From NCBI RefSeq assembly GCF_014192715.1, contig NZ_JACHYH010000001.1, forward strand, positions 1,240,001-1,304,000: a DNA stretch of 64,000 nucleotides, given 5' to 3'. Positions 52,982 to 62,479 of the stretch are shown piece after piece; position 1 is the first letter of the stretch; every line of letters starts with the position of its first letter. A program made the position numbers and the translations under genes. The stretch comes from Luteibacter sp. Sphag1AF. GTDB taxonomy: Bacteria; Pseudomonadota; Gammaproteobacteria; Xanthomonadales; Rhodanobacteraceae. The notes beneath the pieces were generated by a model. The model was not told the DNA's origin, did no database searches, and worked only from the letters and a program-made list of their open reading frames with translations.

Positions 52982-53014
52982 GGCGGGCAGCCGGCACATG
53001 CCGGACTGCCCGCC
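52982..53014. terminator. Bidirectional hairpin between SDR and autotransporter genes
   Basis: A long stem GGCGGGCAG-CCGGC / GCCGG-A-CTGCCCGCC, with a single bulge and an ACAT loop, lies between the two convergent genes. No T-run is present. Confidence 0.6.
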
Positions 53015-53024
53015 TGAGCGTGCG

Positions 53025-55928
53025 TCAGATATTCCAGCGCAATCCAAGGGTGGCGTTGTAACCCCGGAAGCCGTTGCTGCCGATGGGCGCAAGATAATCG
53101 CCTTCGCCATACAGCGACCAGTTCCGCGCGAATCGCCAGGTGGCGCCCACACCCACGCGGTACTGATTGCCTGCGCGCCCCATGTCGAACGCCGTGCGGT
53201 ACGTGCCGGCGCCGGCAACCAGCGCACCGCGACCGCCTGCGTTGCGGATCACGTCGACGCGCGCATAGGGCGAGAACGTCGGGTCCACGAAGCGGCCGAT
53301 ACGCATGCCCACACGCTGGGTCAGCCGTCCGACACGCGTGGCGCCCACTTCCACACCATCGCGATCGGTGAAAGCCTGCGTCCGCAGGGACTGCCAGCTT
53401 GCCTGCACCTGTGGTTCCACCATCCAGCCCTCGCCCATGGCGAAGGGATGTCCAAGCTCCACGGAAACAAACGAGTCGGAGCCGCGCACTCTGGCCACAT
53501 TCTCGCCACGCAGGTCGGTGCCCACGTCACCGCGGAACTGGCGGCCACCGGCAATGGCGTCAGCGTAGAAGCCACTTTCATCCTGCCAGGTGAGCCATGC
53601 GGACACGCCGCTGGCGTCGTATCGTGCACGGCTGTTGCCATCGGCCGCCGAAGGCGTGACGTGGATCGTGCCCTTGTCCAGCGCCCACCCGGCACGCAGC
53701 ACAGAGGTATCAGCAGCAAACGCAAGAAGACTGCCGCCCAGCTGCAACGCGTTGTCCTGCTGGCGGAAGTTGTAACCGAAGCGATCAAAGCTCAGGTCCG
53801 TGCGATAGGACTGACGGGCGCCAACGTAACGCGCGAATACTTCGCCCCCCAGATCGCCGGACGGCACCACGTGGCGGATTTCTCCCAGGCGCTGATGCAG
53901 CGTGTCCATCAAACGACCGCCATACGCTCCCAGCGCCAGCGGTGTCACCAGATAAGCCGGCAACTGCGGCACTACGGCCGGACGCATGCCTTCGGGCAAG
54001 CCCTCGCCGGGGCCTGGACCCGCACCCGAGCCTGAACCCGCTCCAGGGTCCGAGCCCGGGTCGGGCCCCGGAAACAAGGGGCCGCAAGGCTCAACCTGAC
54101 AAACGTAGCGATTGCCGAGTCGATAGTCCCAGTTCAACGGTCCCGCCAGAGCGCTCTGCGTGGGATCAACCTCGCCGGGACCGAAGGCCTGCAACTCGTA
54201 CTGGAACGGGCCGGCTGCCACGTAACCTTGAAGAAGCGCGAAGGCGTCAGCACGCGACTGGCCACTGACCTGCACGAGCGAGATGCCCTCGCTGGCGTCG
54301 ATAACGCCGTTGTGATTGCTGTCGGTGAGGGCGCCGGAACCCTGCGCCTCGACGTCGAGCATCGTGGTGCCGGACGTGGTGACGTTGCCTTCAATCAATA
54401 CCCGATCCGATATATCTGGCAGGCGGCGGGGGTCGCCAAGACGAGCCCGCATCGAAATGACGCCGCCCGAGCCGCCAAGATCATTGGCTACACGCAGCGA
54501 CGACCAGGTATCGGGCTCGCCCTCGAAGGCCACGAGGCCATCGAGCCCCAGGGCGCCGATGGACGAGTCACCCGTCAGCGCCCACGCGCTGCTGCCGTCG
54601 ACATTGACCGATTCCAGCCCCATGCCACGTCCGGTCCACAGGGCATTGTCTTCCAGCGAGATACGGGCGGCTCCGCCCGTCGCCACGAGGGCGTCACCCA
54701 GTGCAGAGGAGCGGATCACCTGCAATGTCATGTCCGCACCCGCCGCTGCGTCCAGCAGGGTGGTGCCGCCGTGCAGATGCGCATCTTCTGCACGCACATG
54801 GCTGCGTCCGCTACCCGCCGTGATGAGTGTTCCCGTGGTGCTGGTCAGCTCACTGTTGATCACATTCACGACCGTCGGCGCCATGCTGCCGCCGTGCACC
54901 TGAAGCGCGACGGCGCCGTCACGGTCCACGGCAATGCTGCTGCGGTTCTGCACCGTCACCGTCGCGCCATTACGCGCCTGAATGGCCGGGGCATTGCCGT
55001 GACTGAGCAGCTGGGTGTTGTCCACCGTCACCGAGGCATCGTTGGCCGACACGGCGCTGGCATTCCCATTCGTGGTGACGGAGGTACTGGAAAGATTCGC
55101 GCGCGCACCGGCCGCGGCAACCACGCCGTGCGCACCGTCCCCCGTCGTCTGGATGCCGCCATTGGACAGCGTGGCCTGTGAACTCACACCGGTGACCGTG
55201 ATGCCGGCTGCATCTGCGCCTCCGGTAACGATCGTGGAGCCCGCGAGGATGGCCACCGCGCCATCGCGCATCGCCACACCTGCAGCGCCCTGGCCCTCGG
55301 TTTCAATGCGCCCGCCCTGCACCGTGATGCGGCTGCGCGCGCCGTCCCCAACCAGGGCATGTGATCCGGCGCCATGCGTGAGCACATCCACATTGCCATT
55401 GAGCGTGGCGCTGGCCTGATCCGTCACGTGCAAGCCGTAGACGTCGTCGGCCATGGTTTCGATTTCGGCCTTTGAAATGGTGACCACGGAACCCGCACCC
55501 GTGGCGCGCACCGCGTGCGCCCCCTGCCCCATGGTCTGGATGCGCATGGGGTTGCTGCTGTCCACGCCTGCGATGGCAACGGTCGCGCCCGCCTGCGCTG
55601 AGGCACCGAACGCATTGGCTCCCGAGGTGAAAATGTCACCGCCTGTCACGGTGATGGTCGAGTCGAGGCCTTCGCTGGTCACGCCATAGGCATCGGCGCC
55701 GGAGGTGCTGATGAATGCACCGCCCGTGGAGTTGATCAAGCCGCCGTCGTGCGCCCAGAACCCATGCTCATCGTCTCCTGTCGTGAAGTAATTGCCTGGC
55801 GGTGGCGACACGATCTGTCCACTGCCCGCATTAACCTGTGCGACCGATACGGTGGGAAACAGCAACGTGGCCAAAGCCAGCGCAAGCGCGCGCCGCGGCG
55901 CGCCCACGTGTGTGGGAACCGTGAACAT
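53025..55928 (-). CDS. Autotransporter (type Va secretion) outer-membrane protein
   Basis: This 967-residue protein has a signal peptide (ALALALATLLFPTVSVAQV region), a passenger of about 600 residues made of short repeated strands (the 'T-x-G-x-x-A-x-G-V' type, expected to form a beta-helix), a Pro/Gly/Asp/Ser linker (GPDPGSDPGAGSGSGAG) and a C-terminal autotransporter beta-barrel of about 270 residues ('GGEVFARYVGARQSYRTD' to the end). The last residues are LGLRWNI, so the final residue is Ile rather than the usual Phe or Trp. The ATG at 55928 has GGAGG and starts the signal peptide. The passenger function is unknown; adhesion is plausible. Confidence 0.9.
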   Translation of the reverse strand: MFTVPTHVGAPRRALALALATLLFPTVSVAQVNAGSGQIVSPPPGNYFTTGDDEHGFWAHDGGLINSTGGAFISTSGADAYGVTSEGLDSTITVTGGDIFTSGANAFGASAQAGATVAIAGVDSSNPMRIQTMGQGAHAVRATGAGSVVTISKAEIETMADDVYGLHVTDQASATLNGNVDVLTHGAGSHALVGDGARSRITVQGGRIETEGQGAAGVAMRDGAVAILAGSTIVTGGADAAGITVTGVSSQATLSNGGIQTTGDGAHGVVAAAGARANLSSTSVTTNGNASAVSANDASVTVDNTQLLSHGNAPAIQARNGATVTVQNRSSIAVDRDGAVALQVHGGSMAPTVVNVINSELTSTTGTLITAGSGRSHVRAEDAHLHGGTTLLDAAAGADMTLQVIRSSALGDALVATGGAARISLEDNALWTGRGMGLESVNVDGSSAWALTGDSSIGALGLDGLVAFEGEPDTWSSLRVANDLGGSGGVISMRARLGDPRRLPDISDRVLIEGNVTTSGTTMLDVEAQGSGALTDSNHNGVIDASEGISLVQVSGQSRADAFALLQGYVAAGPFQYELQAFGPGEVDPTQSALAGPLNWDYRLGNRYVCQVEPCGPLFPGPDPGSDPGAGSGSGAGPGPGEGLPEGMRPAVVPQLPAYLVTPLALGAYGGRLMDTLHQRLGEIRHVVPSGDLGGEVFARYVGARQSYRTDLSFDRFGYNFRQQDNALQLGGSLLAFAADTSVLRAGWALDKGTIHVTPSAADGNSRARYDASGVSAWLTWQDESGFYADAIAGGRQFRGDVGTDLRGENVARVRGSDSFVSVELGHPFAMGEGWMVEPQVQASWQSLRTQAFTDRDGVEVGATRVGRLTQRVGMRIGRFVDPTFSPYARVDVIRNAGGRGALVAGAGTYRTAFDMGRAGNQYRVGVGATWRFARNWSLYGEGDYLAPIGSNGFRGYNATLGLRWNI

Positions 55929-56123
55929 GGAACCTCCAGAGTGTTTTGCACGGCAGCAGAGCCGCGCGTAGGAGGCGCCATGGTCACGAGACAGCCAAAC
56001 GCAAAACAGGGCCAAATTCTGAAAAAAACCGTTTTTATGCGGCGAAGGACTACAGCCCCTTGTCGGTGAGGCTCAACGTCCCGATGTCTTTGAGACCTTA
56101 TCCTCCACGCAAGGGTCCAACTC

Positions 56124-56987
56124 ATGACAACGCAAGCGAACGCGGCGGCATCCGGGCAATTCCTTATTGGCGGCGACATCGAGGTCAATCGCCTCGGTTT
56201 CGGTGCGATGCGTATCGTAGGTAAAGGTATCTGGGGCGAGCCGGAAAACCCTTCCGGTGTGCGGGCAACGCTCGCGAAACTCCCCGAACTCGGCGTCAAT
56301 CTGATCGACACGGCCGACAGCTACGGCCCCTATATCAGCGAAGATCTGATCCGCGAGGTTCTGCATCCCTACAAGAACACGCTGATTGCCACCAAGGGCG
56401 GCCTCACCCGCCATGGACCGGATATCTGGGCGCCTGTGGGCCGTCCTGAATATCTGCGTCAGTGCGTGCTGATGAGCCTGCGCCGCCTGAATGTCGAACG
56501 CATCGACCTGTGGCAGCTGCATCGTGTCGATCCCAAAGTGCCCGCCGAGGAACAGTTTGGCGTGATCGCCGACATGCAGAAGGAAGGGCTGATCCGTCAC
56601 GTTGGTCTGAGCGAAGTCGATGTGTCGCAGATTGAAGCGGCGCGCAAGCACTTCGAGGTGGTCACCGTGCAAAACCTCTACAACCTCGCCAATCGCCAGA
56701 GCGAGGAAGTGCTGGACTACTGCGACAAGCACGGCATCGGCTTCATCCCGTGGTATCCGCTGGCTGCGGGCAAACTTGCGTCGCCCGATTCAGTGCTCAG
56801 CAAGATCGCCACACGACTGCATGCCAGCAATGGTCAGGTCGCATTGGCCTGGCTGCTGAAGCGCTCGAAAGTGATTCTGCCCATTCCCGGCACGAGCAGC
56901 GTGGACCACCTGCTGGAAAACGTGGGCGCGGCCCAGCTTGAACTCAGCGAGGACGACTTCGCCGCACTGGAAGCGGCCGCCAAATAG
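56124..56987 (+). CDS. Aldo/keto reductase
   Basis: This 287-residue NADPH-dependent oxidoreductase has the catalytic tetrad: Asp and Tyr in '[10 protein letters not shown]', Lys in 'ATKGG' and His in 'QLHRVD'. The C-terminal cofactor site reads '[19 protein letters not shown]'. It resembles the YajO/AKR11-13 type enzymes that reduce reactive aldehydes. The gene is flanked by an AT-rich promoter region shared with the divergent autotransporter gene. Confidence 0.92.
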   Translation: MTTQANAAASGQFLIGGDIEVNRLGFGAMRIVGKGIWGEPENPSGVRATLAKLPELGVNLIDTADSYGPYISEDLIREVLHPYKNTLIATKGGLTRHGPDIWAPVGRPEYLRQCVLMSLRRLNVERIDLWQLHRVDPKVPAEEQFGVIADMQKEGLIRHVGLSEVDVSQIEAARKHFEVVTVQNLYNLANRQSEEVLDYCDKHGIGFIPWYPLAAGKLASPDSVLSKIATRLHASNGQVALAWLLKRSKVILPIPGTSSVDHLLENVGAAQLELSEDDFAALEAAAK

Positions 56988-57042
56988 GCCCTCGGGTAAT
57001 TTAGCGCCAATTTTCAGAATTTTCTGATTCCCCCTGCCGGAG

Positions 57043-57073
57043 CGACTGCCCAAGATGATCGGGCAGTCGTTTC
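57043..57073. terminator. Intrinsic terminator after the aldo/keto reductase gene
   Basis: CGACTGCCC (57043-57051) pairs with GGGCAGTCG (57061-57069), followed by TTTCT. A second 8-bp dyad, CCGGACAC / GTGTCCGG (57085-57092, 57111-57118), lies closer to the convergent ABC permease gene and may end that transcript. Confidence 0.7.
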
Positions 57074-57148
57074 TGGTGGGCGTACCGGACACCCCATCCG
57101 GTTCTAATCCGTGTCCGGCCATTCCGCCGGTGCGCCCGCCTCCTTGCA

Positions 57149-58378
57149 TCAAACGGTGCGCGTAGCCTCCACGGGCGGCACTTTCGACGCGCGCATCGCC
57201 GGCGCCAGCACCGCCAGTTGTCCAAGCAGCAACAGAATCAGCGCACCGATCACCACGTAGCTCAGCGCCAGCGCAGAGGTTTCAAACTGGGACATCAGCC
57301 AGCGGTTCATCACCACCGCGAGCACCACGCCCACCGAGACGCCCCCCAGGCTGATGAGAAGATTTTCGGTGAGGAAGTAGGAAAGAATGTCGCGACGCGT
57401 CGCGCCCAGCGCACGGCGAATACCAATCTGCCGACGCCGCTGTCCTACCCAGAAGCTGGTCAGACCCACAATGCCCGCTGCAGTCACCCCGAGCAGAATG
57501 AGGCTGATGCCACCCATCATCCATGCCAGTCCACGGTCGCTTCGATAAGCCTCTTCGCGAATGTCGGTAAAGGCGATCACTCCGTGCGGCTCAGGAATGA
57601 CGCGACGCCTGCTGATCGCCTTCAATGCGGCAGGCACACTTTTCAGCAACGCATCACGCTGGCCCGGCTGCGCCCGCACGACGAAAAATACCTGTGACCA
57701 GGTCAGATGCATGGGTACCAGCGTCACGTCTTTCCAGCGGGCGTCTTCATCAATGCTTGTTTCAGCCGACTGCAAATGCTCCACGATGCCGATGATGGTG
57801 CTGGGTCGTGCCGCCGAGTTACCGATGTACATCACCTTGCCCAGCGCCGACCCTTCCGGAAACAGGCGCGTTGCCAGTGATCGCGTCACCATCACCACCG
57901 GCGCATCGGGAGTGCCATTCTCTTCCAGCGAACCGATTTCATCGCTGCGGAAGTTGCGCCCTTCCACCAGCCGAAGCCCCAGCGTATTGACGGCGTGGTC
58001 ATCCACGAAATACACCGCCGTGGCCAGATCGCCGTTTCCGACATCTGGCTTCGTGCGCACGCCGCTTTGCCAGCCGCCGCCCATGAGCGGGAAATTGTTG
58101 GTGGGGTAAACGTCCGCCACGCCCGCCAGGCTGCGCAGCGTCGATACGTCGGCAGCCTGGCGCGCGGGCACATCCGCGATGGGGCCCACCCACTTGTTGT
58201 TGACGACGATGAGGCTGCTTTCGTCGATGCCGGTGGGACGCGACAGGCGCTCAATGCGTGCGTGAATGATGAAAAGCGCGTTGCAGACGACGGCCAGCGT
58301 CAACGCAATCTGCATCGCAATCAGTGTGGTGCCGGCCTTGTGATGACCCAGCGCGGCGAGAATCGGTTTGATCTGCAT
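57149..58378 (-). CDS. ABC transporter permease, MacB/FtsX type (second of a pair)
   Basis: This 409-residue protein has an N-terminal helix (about 18-40), a MacB-like periplasmic core domain (about 50-270) and three C-terminal helices with the FtsX signature 'RRRQIGIRRALGATRRDILSYFLTENLLIS'. Such permeases work in mechanotransmission or lipoprotein/drug export with a cytoplasmic ATPase. The ATG at 58378 starts the family N-terminus (MQIKPILAALGHHKAGTT). It follows the companion permease gene by 14 bases. No ATPase gene is in the window. Confidence 0.88.
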   Translation of the reverse strand: MQIKPILAALGHHKAGTTLIAMQIALTLAVVCNALFIIHARIERLSRPTGIDESSLIVVNNKWVGPIADVPARQAADVSTLRSLAGVADVYPTNNFPLMGGGWQSGVRTKPDVGNGDLATAVYFVDDHAVNTLGLRLVEGRNFRSDEIGSLEENGTPDAPVVMVTRSLATRLFPEGSALGKVMYIGNSAARPSTIIGIVEHLQSAETSIDEDARWKDVTLVPMHLTWSQVFFVVRAQPGQRDALLKSVPAALKAISRRRVIPEPHGVIAFTDIREEAYRSDRGLAWMMGGISLILLGVTAAGIVGLTSFWVGQRRRQIGIRRALGATRRDILSYFLTENLLISLGGVSVGVVLAVVMNRWLMSQFETSALALSYVVIGALILLLLGQLAVLAPAMRASKVPPVEATRTV

Positions 58379-58392
58379 GAGGCCGCCGTCGG

Positions 58393-59697
58393 TCAGTTGG
58401 ATTTCAATTGCCACGCCGGCTGCACCTGAGCAGCGCGCCACGTGGGATAGAAGGCGGCCAGCAACGTACTGGCCAGGGCAACACCAACGGTGAGGCACAA
58501 CAGCGAGATACTGAGGTGCGCCAGTTTCGCAATGGCAGGCTCGAACACCAGCCCGATGCCCAGCACACCCACACCCGTCAGCAGCACACCAAGCACACCA
58601 CCGGCCAAACCCACCGATGCGGCCTCCACCAGGAATTGCGCATAGATGTCGCGGCGGGACGCTCCCAGCGCGCGACGGACGCCGATTTCTGGCGCGCGGC
58701 GCATGAACTTGGCCAGCAGAAGGCCCACGACGTTTACCAGGCAAATGACAAGAAATGCGAGTGCAATCAAAAGACTCATGCGCGCCTCGGGCGGTACGAC
58801 GTGGCGGAATGCCAGCCATTCCATGACGTTGCGCAAACGCACGTTGGGCTCCCAGGTGAAGCGCCCGGCATCGCGTTGCTGATTGGAGTAGTCACGCAGG
58901 AAGCGCCTATAGTCAGCCGCCGCTGCGGCAGTAGGTAACTCCACCCAGAGGCTGACGAAGATGCATTCGGAACGGATGAAATTGTCCCAGCCCGGCTTGG
59001 ACGGGCGATTGCACACGTTGCCACCCTCAGGCATCCGGTGATCGTCGATGGCACGGTGGAAAGGCATGTAGAGCTCGCCCAGATCACCGAAGCCGCGATG
59101 ATTATCCAGGTCGAAGAAGCGCGGACGCGCATCCCAGCGCTGCGTCACGCCCACGATGCGGAACTTCGCCCCATCCAGGTCCAACTCGCGCCCCACACTG
59201 TTTTCACCGTGAAACAGGCGGTCATTCAATGTCTTTCCTATAACAATGACGCGGGCACGGGACTCGTCGTCTTCAGCCGACCAGGGGCCACCGTACTGAA
59301 ACGGCACGTCAAACATCGGGAACATGTCCGCGAAGGCGGCGTAGCCCCTGACCGGTGAGGCAAGCTGGGTCGGATCATCACTTACCACCGACGCACCGAT
59401 GGGATAGAGCGCCGTCTGCCGTTTGGCCCTGTGCGCATTCATCAGCGCCAGCGAATCGCGCCAGGTCAGCCAGGGCATGGGCTCGCTATCTGATTCCCCG
59501 GGTCCGTAGTTGTCCAGCTGCGCGATGTACAACTGCGATGACTTCTGCGGAATGGGATCGCCGGAGGTGGCGCGAAACACCGAGTACGTCGTCATGGACG
59601 CCGCCACACCCACTCCGATGACCAGCACCATAAGTGCCGTGAGCACCGGATTGCGGCGCAGGCTGCGAAACCCGAGCTGGAGGTAATACCCGAACAT
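58393..59697 (-). CDS. ABC transporter permease, MacB/FtsX type (first of a pair)
   Basis: This 434-residue permease has the same plan as its neighbour: 'LGFRSLRRNPVLTALMVLVIGVGVAASM' N-terminal helix, periplasmic domain and C-terminal three-helix FtsX part with 'RRAPEIGVRRALGASRRDIYAQFLVEA'. The two proteins are distantly related and would form a heterodimer. The start has AGGGA upstream, and the gene heads the operon with no ATPase or adaptor before it, so the motor must be encoded elsewhere. Confidence 0.88.
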   Translation of the reverse strand: MFGYYLQLGFRSLRRNPVLTALMVLVIGVGVAASMTTYSVFRATSGDPIPQKSSQLYIAQLDNYGPGESDSEPMPWLTWRDSLALMNAHRAKRQTALYPIGASVVSDDPTQLASPVRGYAAFADMFPMFDVPFQYGGPWSAEDDESRARVIVIGKTLNDRLFHGENSVGRELDLDGAKFRIVGVTQRWDARPRFFDLDNHRGFGDLGELYMPFHRAIDDHRMPEGGNVCNRPSKPGWDNFIRSECIFVSLWVELPTAAAAADYRRFLRDYSNQQRDAGRFTWEPNVRLRNVMEWLAFRHVVPPEARMSLLIALAFLVICLVNVVGLLLAKFMRRAPEIGVRRALGASRRDIYAQFLVEAASVGLAGGVLGVLLTGVGVLGIGLVFEPAIAKLAHLSISLLCLTVGVALASTLLAAFYPTWRAAQVQPAWQLKSN

Positions 59698-59789
59698 GCT
59701 TCGTCCCTGTAGACGTCTTTACCAATATGGCTGCAAGCGTCGTGCCACCGCTGAAATGAGCCATCATGCGGCATGACGTGGCCAGGCGG

Positions 59790-59826
59790 TTGTCCGCGGA
59801 CAAAGCCAGCGCGGACAGGGCGGACA
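59790..59826. promoter_or_regulatory. GCGGACA repeats and palindrome upstream of alginate lyase gene
   Basis: A perfect 14-bp palindrome TTGTCCG-CGGACAA (59790-59803) is followed by two further GCGGACA half-sites (59811-59817, 59820-59826). Their position between two divergent genes, about 110-150 bases before the lyase start, suggests a multi-site operator. Confidence 0.5.
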
Positions 59827-59937
59827 CCGCCGTTGTCAACGCAGACGATTCCGTGGCGATTTCTTTCGACACCATGCCTGGCTTACGTTATGCCGTTTCC
59901 CCGCTATCCTGAAGCACTGCGTCTCAAGGTGCTTCTC

Positions 59938-61002
59938 ATGTCCCGTGTTTCGATGCTTGCCACTGCGTTGCTGGCCATGTTCGTTCCATGGGTAAGCCAT
60001 GCGGCCAGCGCGATGTCTGTGCCGTTTTCACCCACGTCGCCGCGTGCCGGCTCCTCTGACATCACCTGCCCGTCCGCTGGCACGCCCGTCATCGAGCTGA
60101 CCGTCACGTCGCGATACGGTTCGGATGGTCCGCAACGCGACACGGAAGATGCCGCCGCCGAGGCAGAGCAGGATGCGCAGATGGCGCCCGTTCGGGCATA
60201 CGCGCGCAACGTCGTGGCAGCCGCGAATCGTTATACGCGTCGCGGTCACCTCGCCGATGCTGATTGCGCACTGGCACTGCTGCATGCATGGGCCGGAGCC
60301 AACGCGCTCACTCACCCCACGAACGCCAATGCGGAATTTGAGCGCGGCAGCACACTGGCCGCGCTGGGACTGGCATGGTTGCAAATTGCGCCAGCCGTCA
60401 AAGACGACCCTCGTGCCTCGGTCGTCCTTTCGTGGATGCACGGACTTGCCAGCGCGAGTGCGCAGTACTTCGACAGCACATCGGGTTTACGCGGATCGCG
60501 CAACAATCATCTGTACTGGGCCACGCTCGGCACCGCCAGCGTCGCGGTGGCAACAGGCGACCAGGCATTGCTCGACGGCACAGCACGTGTGTATCGCGAC
60601 GCTGTCTGTGGCGCTACGCCGGAAGGCGCGCTGCCACTTGAAGTGGGGCGTGGCAAGAAGGCGCTGAGTTATCACCTGTTTGCGCTGGATGCACTGGTGC
60701 CCTTGGCGGCCATTCTGCAAGCCAACCATGTGGATGCCATCCACGCCTGCGACGGCGCGTTGCAGCGCGTGGTGAATTTCTCGCTGACGTCCATCCATGA
60801 CCCGTCGACCATGGCGAAGCTTGCCGGCAAGCCTCAGGAAGCGTTTCCGGGCGGCGCGCCGAATAATGGCCGGCTCGCCTTCATCGAGCTGTATCACCGA
60901 TGGTTTCCCGGACGCGCCCCCGGGGAAAGCGATCTGCTCGCGCGGCGCCCGTTCGTCTCCACCAACATGGGTGGGGACCAGACACTTTTGTATTCAAGAT
61001 GA
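59938..61002 (+). CDS. Alginate (polymannuronate) lyase, AlgL-like, exported
   Basis: This 354-residue protein has a signal peptide (MLATALLAMFVPWVSHAAS). The AlgL/PL5 catalytic blocks are visible: RNNHLYWA (NNHxYW), 'LPLEVGRGKKALSYHLFALDALVPLA' (Arg and Tyr region) and earlier 'HAWAGANALTH'. PL5 enzymes cut mannuronate-rich alginate in the periplasm. No alginate biosynthesis genes are nearby, so it may serve foraging or another polyuronate. The ATG at 59938 has AAGG upstream; an ATG at 59890 would only lengthen the signal. Confidence 0.82.
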   Translation: MSRVSMLATALLAMFVPWVSHAASAMSVPFSPTSPRAGSSDITCPSAGTPVIELTVTSRYGSDGPQRDTEDAAAEAEQDAQMAPVRAYARNVVAAANRYTRRGHLADADCALALLHAWAGANALTHPTNANAEFERGSTLAALGLAWLQIAPAVKDDPRASVVLSWMHGLASASAQYFDSTSGLRGSRNNHLYWATLGTASVAVATGDQALLDGTARVYRDAVCGATPEGALPLEVGRGKKALSYHLFALDALVPLAAILQANHVDAIHACDGALQRVVNFSLTSIHDPSTMAKLAGKPQEAFPGGAPNNGRLAFIELYHRWFPGRAPGESDLLARRPFVSTNMGGDQTLLYSR

Positions 61003-61053
61003 CCGCCCGGCATGCGACACTTCCGCCCTCGACAAGCGCTAGTGGGGGGCGGC

Positions 61054-61353
61054 ATGCAGTTTCTGAGTTTGAGTGATTTCGCGAACCTGTTGAATCAAAC
61101 GTTCACGGTAAACATGGATCACGATGGCAATACGCCATTCGTTCTGGTGGAAGCCCGTCCGCTGGAGGGCGCAGCGCGCCTGCGCGACGCCGTTCGCGAC
61201 CCATTTTCGCTGCTTTTCCGCAACGAGGCTGCCATCGTTTTCCCGCAGAAAACCTACGCGATGAAACACGCCGCATTGGGCGAGTTCGGCATCTTCATCG
61301 TGCCCATCGCCCGCGACCGCACCGGCTTCATTTACCAGGCGATATTCAACTAA
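61054..61353 (+). CDS. DUF6916-type small protein
   Basis: This 99-residue protein begins MQFLSLSDFANLLNQTFTV and ends 'YQAIFN', with a central 'FSLLFRN' block. The layout (short helix, then strands, LVEA..L, FSLLFR) is that of DUF6916 proteins, which tend to occur beside tail-collar (Mdp) genes, as here. The ATG at 61054 follows a run of G. Its end overlaps the convergent GNAT gene by 4 bases. The function is unknown. Confidence 0.7.
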   Translation: MQFLSLSDFANLLNQTFTVNMDHDGNTPFVLVEARPLEGAARLRDAVRDPFSLLFRNEAAIVFPQKTYAMKHAALGEFGIFIVPIARDRTGFIYQAIFN

Positions 61354-61904
61354 TCCGCGCGGCCCGGTGCCCAGCGCATCAGTAAATGATGCCCATTGAC
61401 CGCGCCGGCCGAAAAACCGCACGCCTCGTATAAGCGCCGTGCGGCGGTGTTGTTGATCTCCACGTACAGCGTGACGGCGGGCGGCCCGAAAGGCCCCACC
61501 ATCGACTGAAGCCATGCGATCAGCGCGTGGCCCACACCGTGCCCGCGTGCCTCGACCTGTATGGCAATGTCGATCAGGTGTATTGCCTGTGTACCGACAT
61601 CGACGTAGATGCGCCCAATATCCTGGCCGTGCTGATGCACGACCAGGAAATGAGCGTTTGGAAACTTCATCACGTAGTGCTTGTGTTGCAGGGCGAACTG
61701 CATGTCCACGAAGGGCTGGCGAGCCTCCACCGGCCATCCGGCGGCCTCCAGCTCAGGCGCGCGCACCTGGCCGTACAGTCGCCGAAGAAATGGCAGATCA
61801 GCCGACGACGCCTGCCTGAGCGACAGGCCGAACTGCCCGAGCGCCGCACCGATCCATGGATCGGGCGACGCCACGGGGAAGCTGAGTTCGCCCGATGCCA
61901 GCAT
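61350..61904 (-). CDS. GNAT-family N-acetyltransferase
   Basis: This 184-residue protein has the GNAT acetyl-CoA site 'IAIQVEARGHGVGHALIAWL' (Q/R-x-x-G-x-G/A type) and a C-terminal 'NNTAARRLYEACGF' block. The N-terminal 30 residues precede the fold. It is the last gene of the Mdp operon, its ATG overlapping the previous stop (TGATG). It could modify the Mdp proteins or their partner; this is inference. Confidence 0.85.
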   Translation of the reverse strand: MLASGELSFPVASPDPWIGAALGQFGLSLRQASSADLPFLRRLYGQVRAPELEAAGWPVEARQPFVDMQFALQHKHYVMKFPNAHFLVVHQHGQDIGRIYVDVGTQAIHLIDIAIQVEARGHGVGHALIAWLQSMVGPFGPPAVTLYVEINNTAARRLYEACGFSAGAVNGHHLLMRWAPGRAD

Positions 61905-62434
61905 CAGGGACGCTGCGGGTAATCGCCATACAGGCAGATGCAGAAGTTCACTGCCAGATAGGGCTGCTGGTTGTTGTGCGACTGGTTGCCACCGACGATA
62001 CCGGGGACGCCATTCGCGAACGGCGTACTGACCAACTGCGCTGAAAACGGCACGAACGTGCCCGGAGCGGTGAGGGAATCGTTGTTGGCGGGCGTGGCGT
62101 GTTTGTTAGCCGCAGTGCGCTGGTTATAGATATTGATCGGATGGGTGTGAGCTGGCATCTCGCTGGAAAGCAGCGTGTGGGTCGCTTCACCTGCCTGCTC
62201 ACCCACAGCCCACGGCGACAGGCCCGGGCCCTGACCCTGACCGCACGCTGCGTTGTTCTGGAAATTGGGTAGACCGAAAGTCGAGGTGCCATTGCCACCG
62301 AACTGCGTACCCAGCAGAGAAAAAAGAGCCGTGTTTTGCTGGACTGTCATGATTTGGCCCGCACAAAACGCCCAGTTCACAGGCGCAAAGTTGAAGCCGA
62401 AGATCTGAATTTCACCGGTATATGGATCGCTCAT
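61904..62434 (-). CDS. Tail-collar (Mdp-like) protein, third of three
   Basis: This 176-residue protein has an N-terminal phage tail-collar domain ('GEIQIFGFNFAPVNWAFCAGQIMTV', then 'ALFSLLGTQFGGNGTSTFGLPNF') and an 'LPAHTH'-like segment ('MPAHTHPI'), ending 'NFCICLYGDYPQRP'. Homologues are called microcystin-dependent protein-like or MdpB. They usually come as tandem paralogues, without other phage genes, in Xanthomonadales, Burkholderia and cyanobacteria. The function is not established. Confidence 0.88.
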   Translation of the reverse strand: MSDPYTGEIQIFGFNFAPVNWAFCAGQIMTVQQNTALFSLLGTQFGGNGTSTFGLPNFQNNAACGQGQGPGLSPWAVGEQAGEATHTLLSSEMPAHTHPINIYNQRTAANKHATPANNDSLTAPGTFVPFSAQLVSTPFANGVPGIVGGNQSHNNQQPYLAVNFCICLYGDYPQRP

Positions 62435-62479
62435 GCGACGTTCCCCTGGAATGCGTGAATGAATGGTTGGCGAAGCGGA

